A DNA stretch of 64,000 nucleotides from Leptospirillum ferrooxidans C2-3. GTDB taxonomy: Bacteria; Nitrospirota; Leptospirillia; Leptospirillales; Leptospirillaceae. A program made the translations under genes and the position numbers. The stretch covers positions 2,495,539 through 2,559,538 of the forward strand of contig NC_017094.1 in NCBI RefSeq assembly GCF_000284315.1. Reading direction: 5' to 3'. How positions within the stretch are numbered: position 1 is the first letter of the stretch; each line of letters starts with the position of its first letter. The notes below the pieces were generated by a model, which saw only the letters and a list, made by a program, of their open reading frames with translations, did no database searches and was not told where the DNA came from. Below, in pieces: positions 44,309-53,467 of this stretch.

Positions 44309-45814
44309 GTGGAACAAGAAACCGATTTTCCCAAAGATTCCTTCATCGAAGTAGAGGACGTAGACAGTGAAGGGTATGTCCGGCTTGCACAAAACATGCA
44401 TCTCTCAAAAGCTCGTCTCCTCTCGATCTGGGCATTTGTCGGCGAAGATCTCTCCCTCGTCTTCTCCTCTTACTTCAACGGCAATAAACTCATGGTTGGC
44501 CGGTTATCCCTTCCACCAGAGGTCAATCACATCCCGTCGATCGCCCCATTTTTCCCGGGCGCATCCAGGATGGAACGGGCCATACAGGATCTTTGGGGGA
44601 TTTCTGTTCCCGACAACCACGACGGACGCCGATGGCTGGACCATGGATACTGGGAGAAGGCTCCTTTGACAGGGAGGGATCTTCCGGAGCATCCGGAAAA
44701 GGGGGATTACCCATTTGTCAGGGTGGAAGGAGAAGGGGTTCACGAAATCCCGGTCGGTCCTGTTCATGCCGGAATGATCGAACCCGGCCATTTCCGTTTT
44801 CAGGTGGTGGGAGAAAAGGTGCTTCGAATGGAAGAACGTCTGGGGTATACCCACAAGGGGATCGACGGTCTTTCCCGGGACCTTCCCTGGACGAAGGGGG
44901 TCAAGCTTGCCGGGAGGGTCTCCGGAGATACAACAGTGGGCCACTCTCTGGCGTATTCATTGTCTGTAGAAGCGGCTATCGGGATGGAAATCCCCAAAAG
45001 AGGCCAATTTTTGAGAGGGTTGCTCCTTGAGCGGGAGAGAATCGCAAATCATCTCGGCGATCTTGGAGCATTGGCCAATGATGCCGGGCTTTCTTTTGGT
45101 CTTTCCCAGTTTCTGATCCTGAAAGAGGATTTCCTGAGACAGAACAAAACCCTGTTTGGCCATCGACTTCTTATGGATCTTGTTCTTCCCGGTGGGGTCG
45201 TCAAAGACCTTGCCCCTGAGGCCATTCTCGCAATGTCCGAAGAAGCTGCGCGGATTCTTCGGGAAATCGAAATTCTCCAGACGATCTTCGATGAACACGG
45301 GGGGCTTCAGGACCGATTTTTTGGAACAGGGATCCTTCTTCCTGATATCGCAGAAAAAATGGGTCTTTGTGGTGTTTGCGGAAGGGCGAGCGGTCAGCCA
45401 TCGGACTTGAGAAGCCTCTGGAAATTGCCTCCTTATGACGAAATGGACTTCACTCCGGCGCTTGAAACCGGAGGAGATGTCCGGGCACGGGTGGCGGTCC
45501 GGTTTTTTGAAGTCAGGGAGTCATTGAGGCTCGTCAGGGAAATTCTTCTGAAGTTGCCCGGAGGTGAAATCTTTACAGAGCCTCCCAGCGGAGTGAAGGG
45601 ACGGGAAGGAATCAGTGCAGTCGAGGGTTGGCGTGGCGAGATTCTCTGCTGGTCAAGACTTGGGGGCGGGAACATTGTCATGGCCAGCCACTTCCATGAC
45701 CCTTCCTGGATCCTTTGGCCGGCACTTGAGATGGCCATACCCGGAAACCTTGTGGCCGATTTCCCCCTGATCAATAAATCATTCAACCCAAGCTATTCGG
45801 GCCACGACCTGTAG
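44309..45814 (+). CDS. hyfG: HyfG-like large subunit without NiFe ligands (Ehr type)
   Basis: This 501-residue protein fuses a NuoC-like domain (about 25-110, RAIQDLWGISVPDNHDGRRW) to a NuoD/HycE-like domain (IPVGPVHAGMIEPGHFRF onward). The first NiFe site of group 4 hydrogenases, RVCGICGFAHS, here reads RVSGDTTVGHS (S205, T208 in place of Cys). The second, DPCYSC, reads NPSYSG (S495, G498). All four ligands are gone, so it cannot hold a NiFe centre. This is the mark of energy-converting hydrogenase-related complexes. GTG 44309 follows AGGAG. Confidence 0.92.
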   Translation: MEQETDFPKDSFIEVEDVDSEGYVRLAQNMHLSKARLLSIWAFVGEDLSLVFSSYFNGNKLMVGRLSLPPEVNHIPSIAPFFPGASRMERAIQDLWGISVPDNHDGRRWLDHGYWEKAPLTGRDLPEHPEKGDYPFVRVEGEGVHEIPVGPVHAGMIEPGHFRFQVVGEKVLRMEERLGYTHKGIDGLSRDLPWTKGVKLAGRVSGDTTVGHSLAYSLSVEAAIGMEIPKRGQFLRGLLLERERIANHLGDLGALANDAGLSFGLSQFLILKEDFLRQNKTLFGHRLLMDLVLPGGVVKDLAPEAILAMSEEAARILREIEILQTIFDEHGGLQDRFFGTGILLPDIAEKMGLCGVCGRASGQPSDLRSLWKLPPYDEMDFTPALETGGDVRARVAVRFFEVRESLRLVREILLKLPGGEIFTEPPSGVKGREGISAVEGWRGEILCWSRLGGGNIVMASHFHDPSWILWPALEMAIPGNLVADFPLINKSFNPSYSGHDL

Positions 45815-45847
45815 GAGTGTCAGGATAGCCGTTCAGATGGAGCATAC

Positions 45848-46354
45848 GTGCATCATATTCTTCTCAGGATCCTCAAAACCGGCATAGTCACCCAAAAAAC
45901 GCCCGAAACTCAGGAGGAGTTGAGAGATCTTTCAAAAAAACTGTTGGAACGGGGGTTCGGGCGATTTGGACACAGCCTTTCCATCCGCCACCTCGATGCA
46001 GGCTCCTGTAATGGGTGTGAGATCGAAATCGGAATGCTGAATAGTCCCTATTTCATGCTTGAGCATCTGGGATTCAAATTTGTCGCCTCTCCTCGGCATG
46101 CAGACCTTCTCCTTGTCACAGGCCCTGTCTCCCTTCATATGAGGCAAGCTCTCCTCGACACTTTTGACGCAATGCCGTCCCCGAAACTCGTTGTTTCGGT
46201 GGGAGATTGCGGATATGACTGTGGAATATTCAAGGGAAGCTATGCTTTGGCTGGTGGCGTCTCGGAGGTCATTCCGGTCGATCTTCATATTCCGGGTTGT
46301 CCACCGGAGCCTCTGGACCTGATCAGGGGACTGTTGACAGCGGTCGGCGGCTAA
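45848..46354 (+). CDS. hyfI: HyfI/NuoB-like Fe-S small subunit
   Basis: This 168-residue subunit keeps the N2-type 4Fe-4S ligands: [23 protein letters not shown] and IPGCPPEP. It pairs with the HyfG-like subunit. The start is GTG 45848, which is not firm. The stop overlaps the convergent EAL gene by 4 bp. No HyfH- or HyfA-like ferredoxin subunit is present in the cluster. Confidence 0.9.
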   Translation: MHHILLRILKTGIVTQKTPETQEELRDLSKKLLERGFGRFGHSLSIRHLDAGSCNGCEIEIGMLNSPYFMLEHLGFKFVASPRHADLLLVTGPVSLHMRQALLDTFDAMPSPKLVVSVGDCGYDCGIFKGSYALAGGVSEVIPVDLHIPGCPPEPLDLIRGLLTAVGG

Positions 46355-47766
46355 GCGTGAGACAGGCGAATGGCGCTCAGGATATTTGCAAGTCCTGAAA
46401 AAAGGGTTTCCTTCAGGGCCACAAGCTTCTCCCCATAGAGAGTGGCTTCATCCCACCTTCCGGAATTCAGGAAAACAAGGGCCTTTTCTGCAACAAGATG
46501 CATTTCCTCATGCAGTTTGCCGATCTCGACAAATCCCTCGAAGTCTCCATACTTGATCCGGCCGTCTTCGGAATACCATCGTCCGAACCGGCATATGGCA
46601 TAGTCCTCCATACCGATCGCATAAAGCCCTGACTGGGAGTGCTGGATTTGATCAATGATGCGGGAAACCCAGACGGAATGGTCATACTGGGCCAGAAGAA
46701 GAGGAACATCGGTGAGGTCGAACTTGACCCCGGACCAGAGGGCCCATGAAGGATCCGGCTTGTAGTTTCCTACCCAATCCATGACCTCCTCTCCCGGAAG
46801 AGCCCGGGAAATGCAGAACCCCTGGGCAAGATCACAGCCCAGCCACATCAGTACGACGCCCGCTTCCGGAGACTCAACCCCTTCCGCGATCACCGACCGA
46901 TGAAAGACCTGGGCCAGGGCGATGACCGCCTTGATCAGCTCCATGTCTCCCGAGTCATGAAGGAGGCCAAGGACAAAGGACTGGTCGATCTTCAAGGTGT
47001 TGCTGGGAAGTCTCTTGAGATAGCGAAGGGAGGAATAGCCTGTTCCAAAATCATCGATGGAAAAGGTCACTCCCATTTGCTGGCATTCGACCATCAACTG
47101 GGACATGGCTTTCAAGTCTCCGATGGCGACGGACTCGACAATCTCGATATCGATCAGATGAGGGGGAAGATCGGGATAGCGGGAAAGGGCGTCTTTGAGA
47201 CGGATCAGGAATGCTCGATGTGTCAGGTGATTGACTGACAGGTTGATGCTCACGGGAATCAGTTGCCCCATCTGCTGCCATTGGTCGATCTGATGAAGGG
47301 CTTTGTCGAGGACCCACTCTCCGATATCGATGATCAGGGAACTTTCTTCAATTTGCGGGAGAAAGGAAAGAGGCGGAATCAGACCAAATTCGGGATGTTC
47401 CCAGCGAATAAGCGCTTCAAGCCCCACAACCTTCCCAAGTCGCATATTCACCTTGGGCTGGTAATAGAGATGGAACTCCCCCCCGTCAAGAGCCTGGTAG
47501 ATCCGTTCGACACTCTGGTTGACATGCCATCTTTTCCCTTCGGAGTCATTGGAATCTTCGGAAATAAACCATTCGGGAGAAGGAAGGTCGAACGTTTCAG
47601 GAGGTTGACTGGGGGGCAGAGAGGGAAGAAGCAACTTGGAAGGAGAAATGTTTTCTCTCAGGTCCGCCACCGCATCGAGAAGGAATCGGACATCCCCCGG
47701 AGAAATCCATCCGGAAAGGGACAAACTTTTTTCTATGCGGACTAGCCGGTCCTGAACCGTCATCAT
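46351..47766 (-). CDS. EAL-domain c-di-GMP phosphodiesterase with C-terminal CZB domain
   Basis: This 471-residue protein has an EAL domain (about 83-330) with intact motifs [37 protein letters not shown] and AEGVE, so it should be active. The C-terminal part (about 365-445) is a chemoreceptor zinc-binding (CZB) domain: a His in [16 protein letters not shown], and HEEMH. No membrane segment is seen. Zinc or oxidant sensing coupled to c-di-GMP breakdown is the likely role. ATG 47766 is chosen; ATG 47763 is equally possible. Confidence 0.9.
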   Translation of the reverse strand: MMTVQDRLVRIEKSLSLSGWISPGDVRFLLDAVADLRENISPSKLLLPSLPPSQPPETFDLPSPEWFISEDSNDSEGKRWHVNQSVERIYQALDGGEFHLYYQPKVNMRLGKVVGLEALIRWEHPEFGLIPPLSFLPQIEESSLIIDIGEWVLDKALHQIDQWQQMGQLIPVSINLSVNHLTHRAFLIRLKDALSRYPDLPPHLIDIEIVESVAIGDLKAMSQLMVECQQMGVTFSIDDFGTGYSSLRYLKRLPSNTLKIDQSFVLGLLHDSGDMELIKAVIALAQVFHRSVIAEGVESPEAGVVLMWLGCDLAQGFCISRALPGEEVMDWVGNYKPDPSWALWSGVKFDLTDVPLLLAQYDHSVWVSRIIDQIQHSQSGLYAIGMEDYAICRFGRWYSEDGRIKYGDFEGFVEIGKLHEEMHLVAEKALVFLNSGRWDEATLYGEKLVALKETLFSGLANILSAIRLSHA

Positions 47767-48164
47767 CAATCGTTTCCGATAAGGTTAAAGGGTCTTTTTC
47801 CGGTCCATAAAAAGCCAAAAGCCGTTACTTCCGATAGCCCGAACGAATCATCGACGACCAATCATCTGAATGATTTGGGAATTTATAGCAATTTTCATAC
47901 CATTTTATAGATAGAGAGAGTTTATTCAGAATATCCCTAACCCCTGACCCTGAAAGGGGGAACGGATGGATTTCCTCCATGACTTTTTGGTCAATAATGT
48001 GTAAAGAAAAACGTCAATCCATTTATCAGGTGTAAAAAATCCGGACGGTTCATGGAAAAAAAAGAATTGGAACAACAACAGGAATTTGCTTCTTTTTTGT
48101 CTTCATGAAACGATGGGTGGCAAATTGAAGAAAAAGATCAAAGACTGACGATAGGAAACAAAAG
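47767..48164. other. AT-rich divergent spacer
   Basis: This 398-base region between the EAL gene and the transporter has a small inverted repeat, AATCAT (47860-47865) and ATGATT (47870-47875). Beyond general AT-richness I see no gene, tRNA or clear promoter pair. Confidence 0.5.
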
Positions 48165-49121
48165 GTGCCATTGCCGGACAGTACCATTCCCCCAGAACCC
48201 ATCATGGCCAGACGCCAGGTCCGATGGGCCATCATGGCATCATTTCTTTTTGCCCTTTCCACCCCTCCGGCCAAGGTGCTGTCTTCGGAACAGACACCCT
48301 TTCTCCTTTGCGGCCTGTTTTACCTTGGTTCCATTTTTGGCATTATCCCCTCGATCCTTTCGACCCCACGGGAGAACGGGGCGGGTGGGTGGAGAAAGCT
48401 TTTATTGCCGGAAAAACCAAAACAAAAAGAGATCGGAATTGCCATTTTATCTGTCCTGATCGGAGGCGGAGCCGCTCCCATCCTTTTGATCTGGGGACTC
48501 AAGCATTATCCGGCATCACTGGGAAGTCTCCTGATGAATGCCGAAGGCATTGTGACCGTTCTGCTGGCCTGGCTTATTTTTCGAGAACCCCTGAACATGA
48601 GACTCTCCATTGGGGCCATTCTGGGAGCCGCTGGATGCGCGATTGCCTCCGATAGCGAAGGGAGCCACGGATTTTCCGGTGCCATTCCCTTTTTTCTCGC
48701 GGCTGGCCTGTGGGCGCTGGACAGCAACCTCCTCCGATTTTTATCCGGGTGGAGTCCTGTCACGATCACCCTCTGGAAAGGATTGGGCTCTTCTTTCCTT
48801 CTGCTTCCACTCGGTCTCTTTCTTCCCCATCCCCCCATGACGATATCCATCATGGGGGAAGCACTGCTGACAGGAGGACTTGGCTATGGTCTGAGCCTGA
48901 TTCTCTTCATCCGTTCCATCAGGGCCATAGGTGTTTCGGCAACCGGCGCCTGGTTTTCGATCTCTCCCTTTCTGGGTGCCTTTTTATCGATTCTCTTTTT
49001 GAAAGAGCCCGTTACCAGAACATTCTATGAGGCTTCTGTCATCCTTTTCGTCGCTGTCCTGTTCCTAAACGGACCAATGTCCCCCAAAACATCCTCGGAC
49101 ATTCCTAGACATACCGGGTAA
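48165..49121 (+). CDS. EamA/DMT-family membrane transporter
   Basis: This 318-residue protein has ten hydrophobic segments in two EamA repeats; LKHYPASLGSLLMNAEGIVTVLLAWLIFREPL is the first-repeat hallmark and GAWFSISPFLGAFLSILFLKEPV the second. The substrate is unknown. The start is GTG 48165, with AGGAAA upstream; ATG 48204 lacks a ribosome-binding site. The 3' end overlaps the convergent RuBisCO-like gene by 17 bp. Confidence 0.88.
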   Translation: MPLPDSTIPPEPIMARRQVRWAIMASFLFALSTPPAKVLSSEQTPFLLCGLFYLGSIFGIIPSILSTPRENGAGGWRKLLLPEKPKQKEIGIAILSVLIGGGAAPILLIWGLKHYPASLGSLLMNAEGIVTVLLAWLIFREPLNMRLSIGAILGAAGCAIASDSEGSHGFSGAIPFFLAAGLWALDSNLLRFLSGWSPVTITLWKGLGSSFLLLPLGLFLPHPPMTISIMGEALLTGGLGYGLSLILFIRSIRAIGVSATGAWFSISPFLGAFLSILFLKEPVTRTFYEASVILFVAVLFLNGPMSPKTSSDIPRHTG

Positions 49122-50280
49122 ACGCGGTCAGCGCAGCATCAAGTTCGGGATGGTCCTTTCTGTAACGGGAAAGAGGTATCCCCTGGCTGATGGCATCCCA
49201 TGCCTGACGAATCGATTTTCCACCCGCCCGGGCTCCGTCGGGGTGACCACAGACCCCTCCACCGCACAGATAGGCAAAATCCGGTCCAAAAAGATCATAG
49301 TGGACCTTCATGGTACCCGCATGCATACCTCCGCCGACCGCAATCAGGCTTTCCTTGCGGGTTCCCAAGGGAGTTTTCACTGCATCCATGACCTCCAAAA
49401 GCTCGGAACGGGTTGCCTTGAGCGTTCCCTTGAGGGCGGGATAGAGCACAATATCGGCCCCGGCAAGACGCATGAATTTGGACCATGCGCGGACACTCAT
49501 TCCGTTTTTCTGCCAAAGCCACCCACTCATGGCCATATGGGCCATGATCGGGAAGCGCTCCATCCGGGCAAGCTCCTCCAGCATGGGAAATCCGGAAGCC
49601 GCCGGAGACAGCATGGCCAGATCACAGCCCATATTCGCTCCCCGGGAAAATCGGTCCACCATCTTCATCGGGGTGTCTACCGGATGCATCATCACATTCT
49701 TGGGCTCACCCGTTTCTTTTTCCGCCCGTCTTGCTGCAGCGACAGCGGCCTCAAATCGGGCCGTCCAGTTTTTGTCGGACTCCTGAAGAAGCTCATCGCT
49801 TTTGATCGCATCCATTCCACCAACAAGGCTTTCATAGGCGATATGGGCGTACTCCTCCGGAGTGAGTCCCTGGGATGGCTTGATAACCGTGATAAACAAC
49901 GGACGGTCAAGATTTCCCCTGCGCTTTTTGATTCCAGACAAACCAAAGGCCGGGCCCGGGAGACGGTCCGCCAGAGCCTTTGGCAGGTCAAAATCCAGAA
50001 GCTCTATGGATTTCAGGATCTTGAGGCAGCTGATCTCTCCGGCAATCGACAGGAGAAGGCCATAGACGGTGCTGATATTCGCGGAAGGCACATCAATGGT
50101 GATAATCCCCCGTGATCCGACCTTCTTGATCGTATCCACAGTCGCCATGAATCCCCCCGTCTTGCTGTTCTCATAGCGGGTTTTTTTCACACCGACACTC
50201 ATTTCTCTCGCAATCAGGGCAGCTGCCCGGGGAAGGTCGTTTGAGGCGATGGCATAGGTCGCGCGAATCATTTCAGACAT
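49105..50280 (-). CDS. RuBisCO-like protein (form IV)
   Basis: This 391-residue protein has the RuBisCO large-subunit fold: VIKPSQGLTPEEYA around residue 132, GGMDAIKSDELL with K160, D162 and E163 aligned to the carbamylated Lys and metal ligands, and VGGGMHAGTMKVHYDLFG. Several catalytic residues are changed: IKPSQG lacks the second Lys and AHMAMSG replaces the HRAMH region. It is therefore a RuBisCO-like protein rather than a CO2-fixing enzyme; such proteins act in sulfur salvage or related enolisations. An IS element lies just upstream. Confidence 0.92.
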   Translation of the reverse strand: MSEMIRATYAIASNDLPRAAALIAREMSVGVKKTRYENSKTGGFMATVDTIKKVGSRGIITIDVPSANISTVYGLLLSIAGEISCLKILKSIELLDFDLPKALADRLPGPAFGLSGIKKRRGNLDRPLFITVIKPSQGLTPEEYAHIAYESLVGGMDAIKSDELLQESDKNWTARFEAAVAAARRAEKETGEPKNVMMHPVDTPMKMVDRFSRGANMGCDLAMLSPAASGFPMLEELARMERFPIMAHMAMSGWLWQKNGMSVRAWSKFMRLAGADIVLYPALKGTLKATRSELLEVMDAVKTPLGTRKESLIAVGGGMHAGTMKVHYDLFGPDFAYLCGGGVCGHPDGARAGGKSIRQAWDAISQGIPLSRYRKDHPELDAALTAFTRYV

Positions 50281-50328
50281 TGGTCTTTTCTCCTGTCGAT
50301 TGGGAATACCTGATGAACTTTCCCGCCA

Positions 50329-50835
50329 CTAAGCTGACGCTGTAGTGGGGATTTCCGCTCTCACGAACGGACGTTCCTCTTTCGCCGAGGATGCGCAAAG
50401 GCGCATGGACCTTTGCGTCTGATCGTCCTCTCCGGAGGCTTTGACTTCGGACGGTTCCTGTCCTGGGTGTTTCTGTTTCCCGATCCCGCACCGCCGAACC
50501 TCTTTCTTCTGGATCTTCCCTTCCAGAAGAAGCCGGATCCCCCTTCGGGCGATGACTCGACTGGCGTTGTGATCGGCATTGTCTTTTAGTCCGCAGCGCT
50601 GGCAGACGAACTCGGCCCGGGAAGGCCGGTTTTCCGGTCCGATGAACCGGGCGTACTCCTGATCGATGGGAACGGGCGTTCCCGAAAGAGAGACCGCTTT
50701 TTGGGCGAAGGCCCGGTCATACCGGTCTTCCGATACCTTGGCGTTATAGATGAACCGCTGGTGTCCGATCCATTGGAGCAGGATCTGTTCCTGGGCGGGA
50801 GTGGGATAGGCGCGAAGGCGCTTGCTGGTCTGCAT
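50329..50835 (-). pseudogene. tnpB: Internally deleted TnpB remnant
   Basis: The frame keeps a TnpB N-terminus (MQTSKRLRAYPTPAQEQILLQWIGHQRFIYNAKVS), then after a short linker jumps to the C-terminal zinc-finger half (AEFVCQRCGLKDNADHNASRVIARRG). The central several hundred residues, including the first RuvC acidic motif and the first zinc CxxC, are missing. The C-terminal end looks natural. At 168 residues against roughly 370-400 for the family, it cannot be a nuclease. Confidence 0.85.
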
Positions 50836-50858
50836 GGGAGCATGATAACTTTGCTTAC

Positions 50859-51305
50859 ATGGAAACTCAACCAAACAAGTCAAGATCCAATGCCGTCTAT
50901 TCTCTCAAGCTGCACATTGTCTTTGTGACAAAGTATCGGCGCAAGACGCTCGCTCCGGATCTTCTGGAATATTTGCAGGGCGCCTTCGGCGAGATTCTGG
51001 CGGAATGGCGATGCACCTTGCTGGAATTCGGAGGGGAAGCGGATCATGTGCATCTTCTGGCGGAGATCCACCCGGCACTCAACATCTCCACCCTGATCAA
51101 CAATCTGAAAACGGCCTCTTCCAGGCGTGTTCGCAACCGATTTTCGGAGCATCTCAAGCCGTTCTACCGGGAACCGTATTTCTGGCATCGGGCCTACTAT
51201 GTGGGGAGTGTGGGCGGAGCGACACTGGAAACGGTCCGTCGCTATGTGGAAGCTCAAGGAACAACTGAAAAAGCGGGAAGAAGAAAAACAAAATCGCCCG
51301 CTTGA
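50859..51305 (+). CDS. tnpA: IS200/IS605 family Y1 transposase TnpA
   Basis: This 148-residue single-strand transposase is complete: the HUH motif is HVH at 63-65 (ADHVHLL) and the catalytic tyrosine is Y129 (RRYVEAQ). LKLHIVFVTKYRRKTL at the start is typical. The element may still be mobile. Confidence 0.94.
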   Translation: METQPNKSRSNAVYSLKLHIVFVTKYRRKTLAPDLLEYLQGAFGEILAEWRCTLLEFGGEADHVHLLAEIHPALNISTLINNLKTASSRRVRNRFSEHLKPFYREPYFWHRAYYVGSVGGATLETVRRYVEAQGTTEKAGRRKTKSPA

Positions 51306-51358
51306 CCCCCTCTTGGCCTGTGGCCTAAGAAGAATAATGCGCGGGGAAGTGACCAACG

Positions 51359-52210
51359 TTAATGAAAAACGATGGTCCGGTTGTCATGGACCAAAACCCG
51401 ATCCTCGACATGATAGCGGAGCCCCCTGGCCAGAACCAGCTTTTCAATGTCACGGCCAAGTCGGGCCATCTCTTCCGGAGAATCGCCATGATCGATCCGG
51501 ATAACGTCCTGCTCGATGATGGGACCGGCATCAAGCTCTGCCGTCACATAATGGCAGGTGGCCCCTATCAGTTTGACGCCGCGCAAAAAAGCCTGACGAT
51601 AGGGGCTCGCCCCGGCAAATGAGGGGAGGAAGCTGTGATGGATATTCAGGATGCGACCTGAAAACCGGGTGCAGATGGATTCTGGGAGGATCCTCATATA
51701 TCGCGCAAGGACCATGACATCTCCCTTGTACTCTAAAAAGAGACGTGCAATTTCAGAGAAGTGGTCCTGTGGGGATTGGGAATCCACCGGAAGGTAATGA
51801 AAGGGAATCCGGTTCCACTCGACAAATGATCGCAAGTTTTCATGGTTCGAAAGGATTGAGACAATCTCGAACGGCCCATCTCCGGTGGAGGCCCGGTGAA
51901 TGAGTTCGTTGACACAGTGATCTTCCCGGCTCGCAAGAACCACAACACGCTTTTTCTGGCCAGTATCCCAAATGCGCCACTTGATACCAAAACGGTCGGC
52001 GATGGGGGAAAAGAGATCCGAAAAAGCGTCCTGGGGAAAGTCCAGACTATCGGCCCTGATCGCCTGACGCATGAAAAACCATTGGGTGGAAGGATCTGAA
52101 TGATAGCTGGCTTCATCGATCCAGCCTCCGTGATCTGCCAGAAATCCGCTGACAGCCGAAATGATCCCGCACGCATCCGGACAGGACATGGTCAACACAA
52201 GGTGTCTCAA
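51359..52210 (-). CDS. purU: Formyltetrahydrofolate deformylase
   Basis: This 283-residue enzyme has an N-terminal ACT domain (LTMSCPDACGIISAVSGFL) and a formyltransferase-like domain with ILNIHHSFLPSFAGASPYRQAF and GATCHYVTAELDAGPIIEQD. It releases formate from 10-formyl-THF. The gene ends next to the IS element. Confidence 0.94.
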   Translation of the reverse strand: MRHLVLTMSCPDACGIISAVSGFLADHGGWIDEASYHSDPSTQWFFMRQAIRADSLDFPQDAFSDLFSPIADRFGIKWRIWDTGQKKRVVVLASREDHCVNELIHRASTGDGPFEIVSILSNHENLRSFVEWNRIPFHYLPVDSQSPQDHFSEIARLFLEYKGDVMVLARYMRILPESICTRFSGRILNIHHSFLPSFAGASPYRQAFLRGVKLIGATCHYVTAELDAGPIIEQDVIRIDHGDSPEEMARLGRDIEKLVLARGLRYHVEDRVLVHDNRTIVFH

Positions 52211-52259
52211 GGTGATCCTTTCCGTCTAAAGATCATCTTTCTCATCATACCCGGAATTC

Positions 52260-52676
52260 TCAGAATGGGTGAGGTCGATCGCCCCGTTGTCTCCCGACCG
52301 GCAGATCAAAGGTGGTGATCTCGATCCAGTGGCCATCGGGATCGAAGAAATAAATAGAGAGGGAAATGCCATGGTCGTCGGTCGTAAAGGGAATCTGCCT
52401 TTTGGCCATTTCCATCACAGCCTCATCAAAACCTTCGCGATCCACATTGAATGCCAGATGACGGTCCGGATCGGATCCTGGCGATGGAGGAAGCGGAAGT
52501 GTCACAGCCGGATGGATCAGCGCGACACAAGTCTCTCCCGCACACATCATGGCCGGATAGTCGCCCCATTCCTTCTCATAACGCCGGGTCAATCCCAGAA
52601 CGTCCTGATACCACCGGATCGATCTGGCCAAATCCGAAACAGGGATGGCCACATGGTCAATATGCCGGATTTTCAT
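52260..52676 (-). CDS. VOC-family (glyoxalase/dioxygenase fold) protein
   Basis: This 138-residue protein has the VOC pattern: IRHIDHVAIPVSDLARSIRWYQDVLGL at the start and SIYFFDPDGHWIEITTFD at the end, with metal-ligand His and Glu positions. The substrate is unknown. The start at 52676 gives the usual N-terminus. Confidence 0.88.
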   Translation of the reverse strand: MKIRHIDHVAIPVSDLARSIRWYQDVLGLTRRYEKEWGDYPAMMCAGETCVALIHPAVTLPLPPSPGSDPDRHLAFNVDREGFDEAVMEMAKRQIPFTTDDHGISLSIYFFDPDGHWIEITTFDLPVGRQRGDRPHPF

Positions 52677-52975
52677 ACGATTGGCTCCAATGACTCCAAA
52701 CCTCCGGGAAAAATAAAACGGATTCACATCCCGACATTCGTCCAACCCTGATTTCCAAGGATTTCTGAAAATCCATTCTATACCAACAAAAGGCGTTTTG
52801 GGAGTTCATCCCGCTCCCGGAAAATCCCAGATGATTGACTCGCCATCGAAGCTGGTATCACAATGCCAAGACTGGAAGAACAACTTTAGACCCCTGAAGC
52901 GCCACGATTGAAACATATGGTCTTGGAGGGGCGATTTGGCAAAAAACCGAACAGGATTCGAAACAGAAGGATATC
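52677..52975. other. Divergent spacer with a small hairpin
   Basis: This 299-base region between the VOC gene and the next plus-strand gene contains a 6-bp hairpin, GGATTT (52759-52764) and AAATCC (52769-52774). I see no convincing promoter pair and no gene. Confidence 0.45.
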
Positions 52976-53467
52976 ATGCAAATAGACGATAAATGGCGAC
53001 TTAACCGGAAAAAAAATGAATTTGCAAGAAGCTGTCCGGGGTTATTGACCTCTCTTGAGGAGGCCGAAGGAAAAACGGTTGAAAAAGTGATTCCCCTCTC
53101 GAAACAGGGTGACTCGGTTATTTTGTTCAAAGGAGGCTCATTTTTGATCGTGGGCTTTGGAGCTGTGATGCCTCCTGAACTTCTCGAAGGGTTAAACCTT
53201 TTGAGAACATTCATTGAGCCTGTTTATCCGGATTTTTATCGGGAACTCGACCGGATGGCATCGGAAGACCGGGAGCTTTCCCGGCTGGCAAAACTCGAAA
53301 ATATTCTCGGAGCGATCCGGAACAATGCCAAAAATCTGCCCGAACTGAAAGAAGCCCTCAGGAAAGCTCTTCTGGATCTTGAATCAGGGGCGTTTGAGCC
53401 ACAGTGCCAGACACCATCGACAAAACCATCAGAATTTTCGGGAGATCCAGGAAAACAGAAAAAATAA
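52976..53467 (+). CDS. Hypothetical protein
   Basis: This 163-residue protein has no membrane segment. It has a short beta region (SVILFKGGSFLIVGFGAVMPPELL) and a long helical part (residues about 75-140), ending in a low-complexity tail. I do not recognise the family. AGAAGGA precedes ATG 52976. Its 3' end overlaps the convergent DUF2905 gene by about 39 bp. Confidence 0.65.
   Translation: MQIDDKWRLNRKKNEFARSCPGLLTSLEEAEGKTVEKVIPLSKQGDSVILFKGGSFLIVGFGAVMPPELLEGLNLLRTFIEPVYPDFYRELDRMASEDRELSRLAKLENILGAIRNNAKNLPELKEALRKALLDLESGAFEPQCQTPSTKPSEFSGDPGKQKK

Larger units (their letters stand above)
50326..51329. mobile_element. IS200/IS605-family element
   Basis: The element carries a complete tnpA and a deleted tnpB in divergent order, as in IS605. 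Subterminal hairpins are visible at both ends: CCACTA (50326-50331) with TAGTGG (50343-50348) beyond tnpB, and CTTGGCC (51312-51318) with GGCCTAAG (51322-51329, one bulged A) beyond tnpA. Such elements have no inverted repeats or target duplications, so exact ends are not fixed. It sits between the RuBisCO-like gene start and purU. Confidence 0.8.

Noticed and set aside
44309..45814. Functional group 4 [NiFe] hydrogenase
   Set aside because: All four NiFe-ligand cysteines are replaced in the large subunit.
48050..48274. Minus-strand open frame across the transporter start
   Set aside because: It overlaps the EamA gene, is low in complexity and shows no family resemblance.
50835..50883. Longer tnpB start upstream of MQTSKRL
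   Set aside because: The extra residues overlap the tnpA start and do not look like a TnpB N-terminus.
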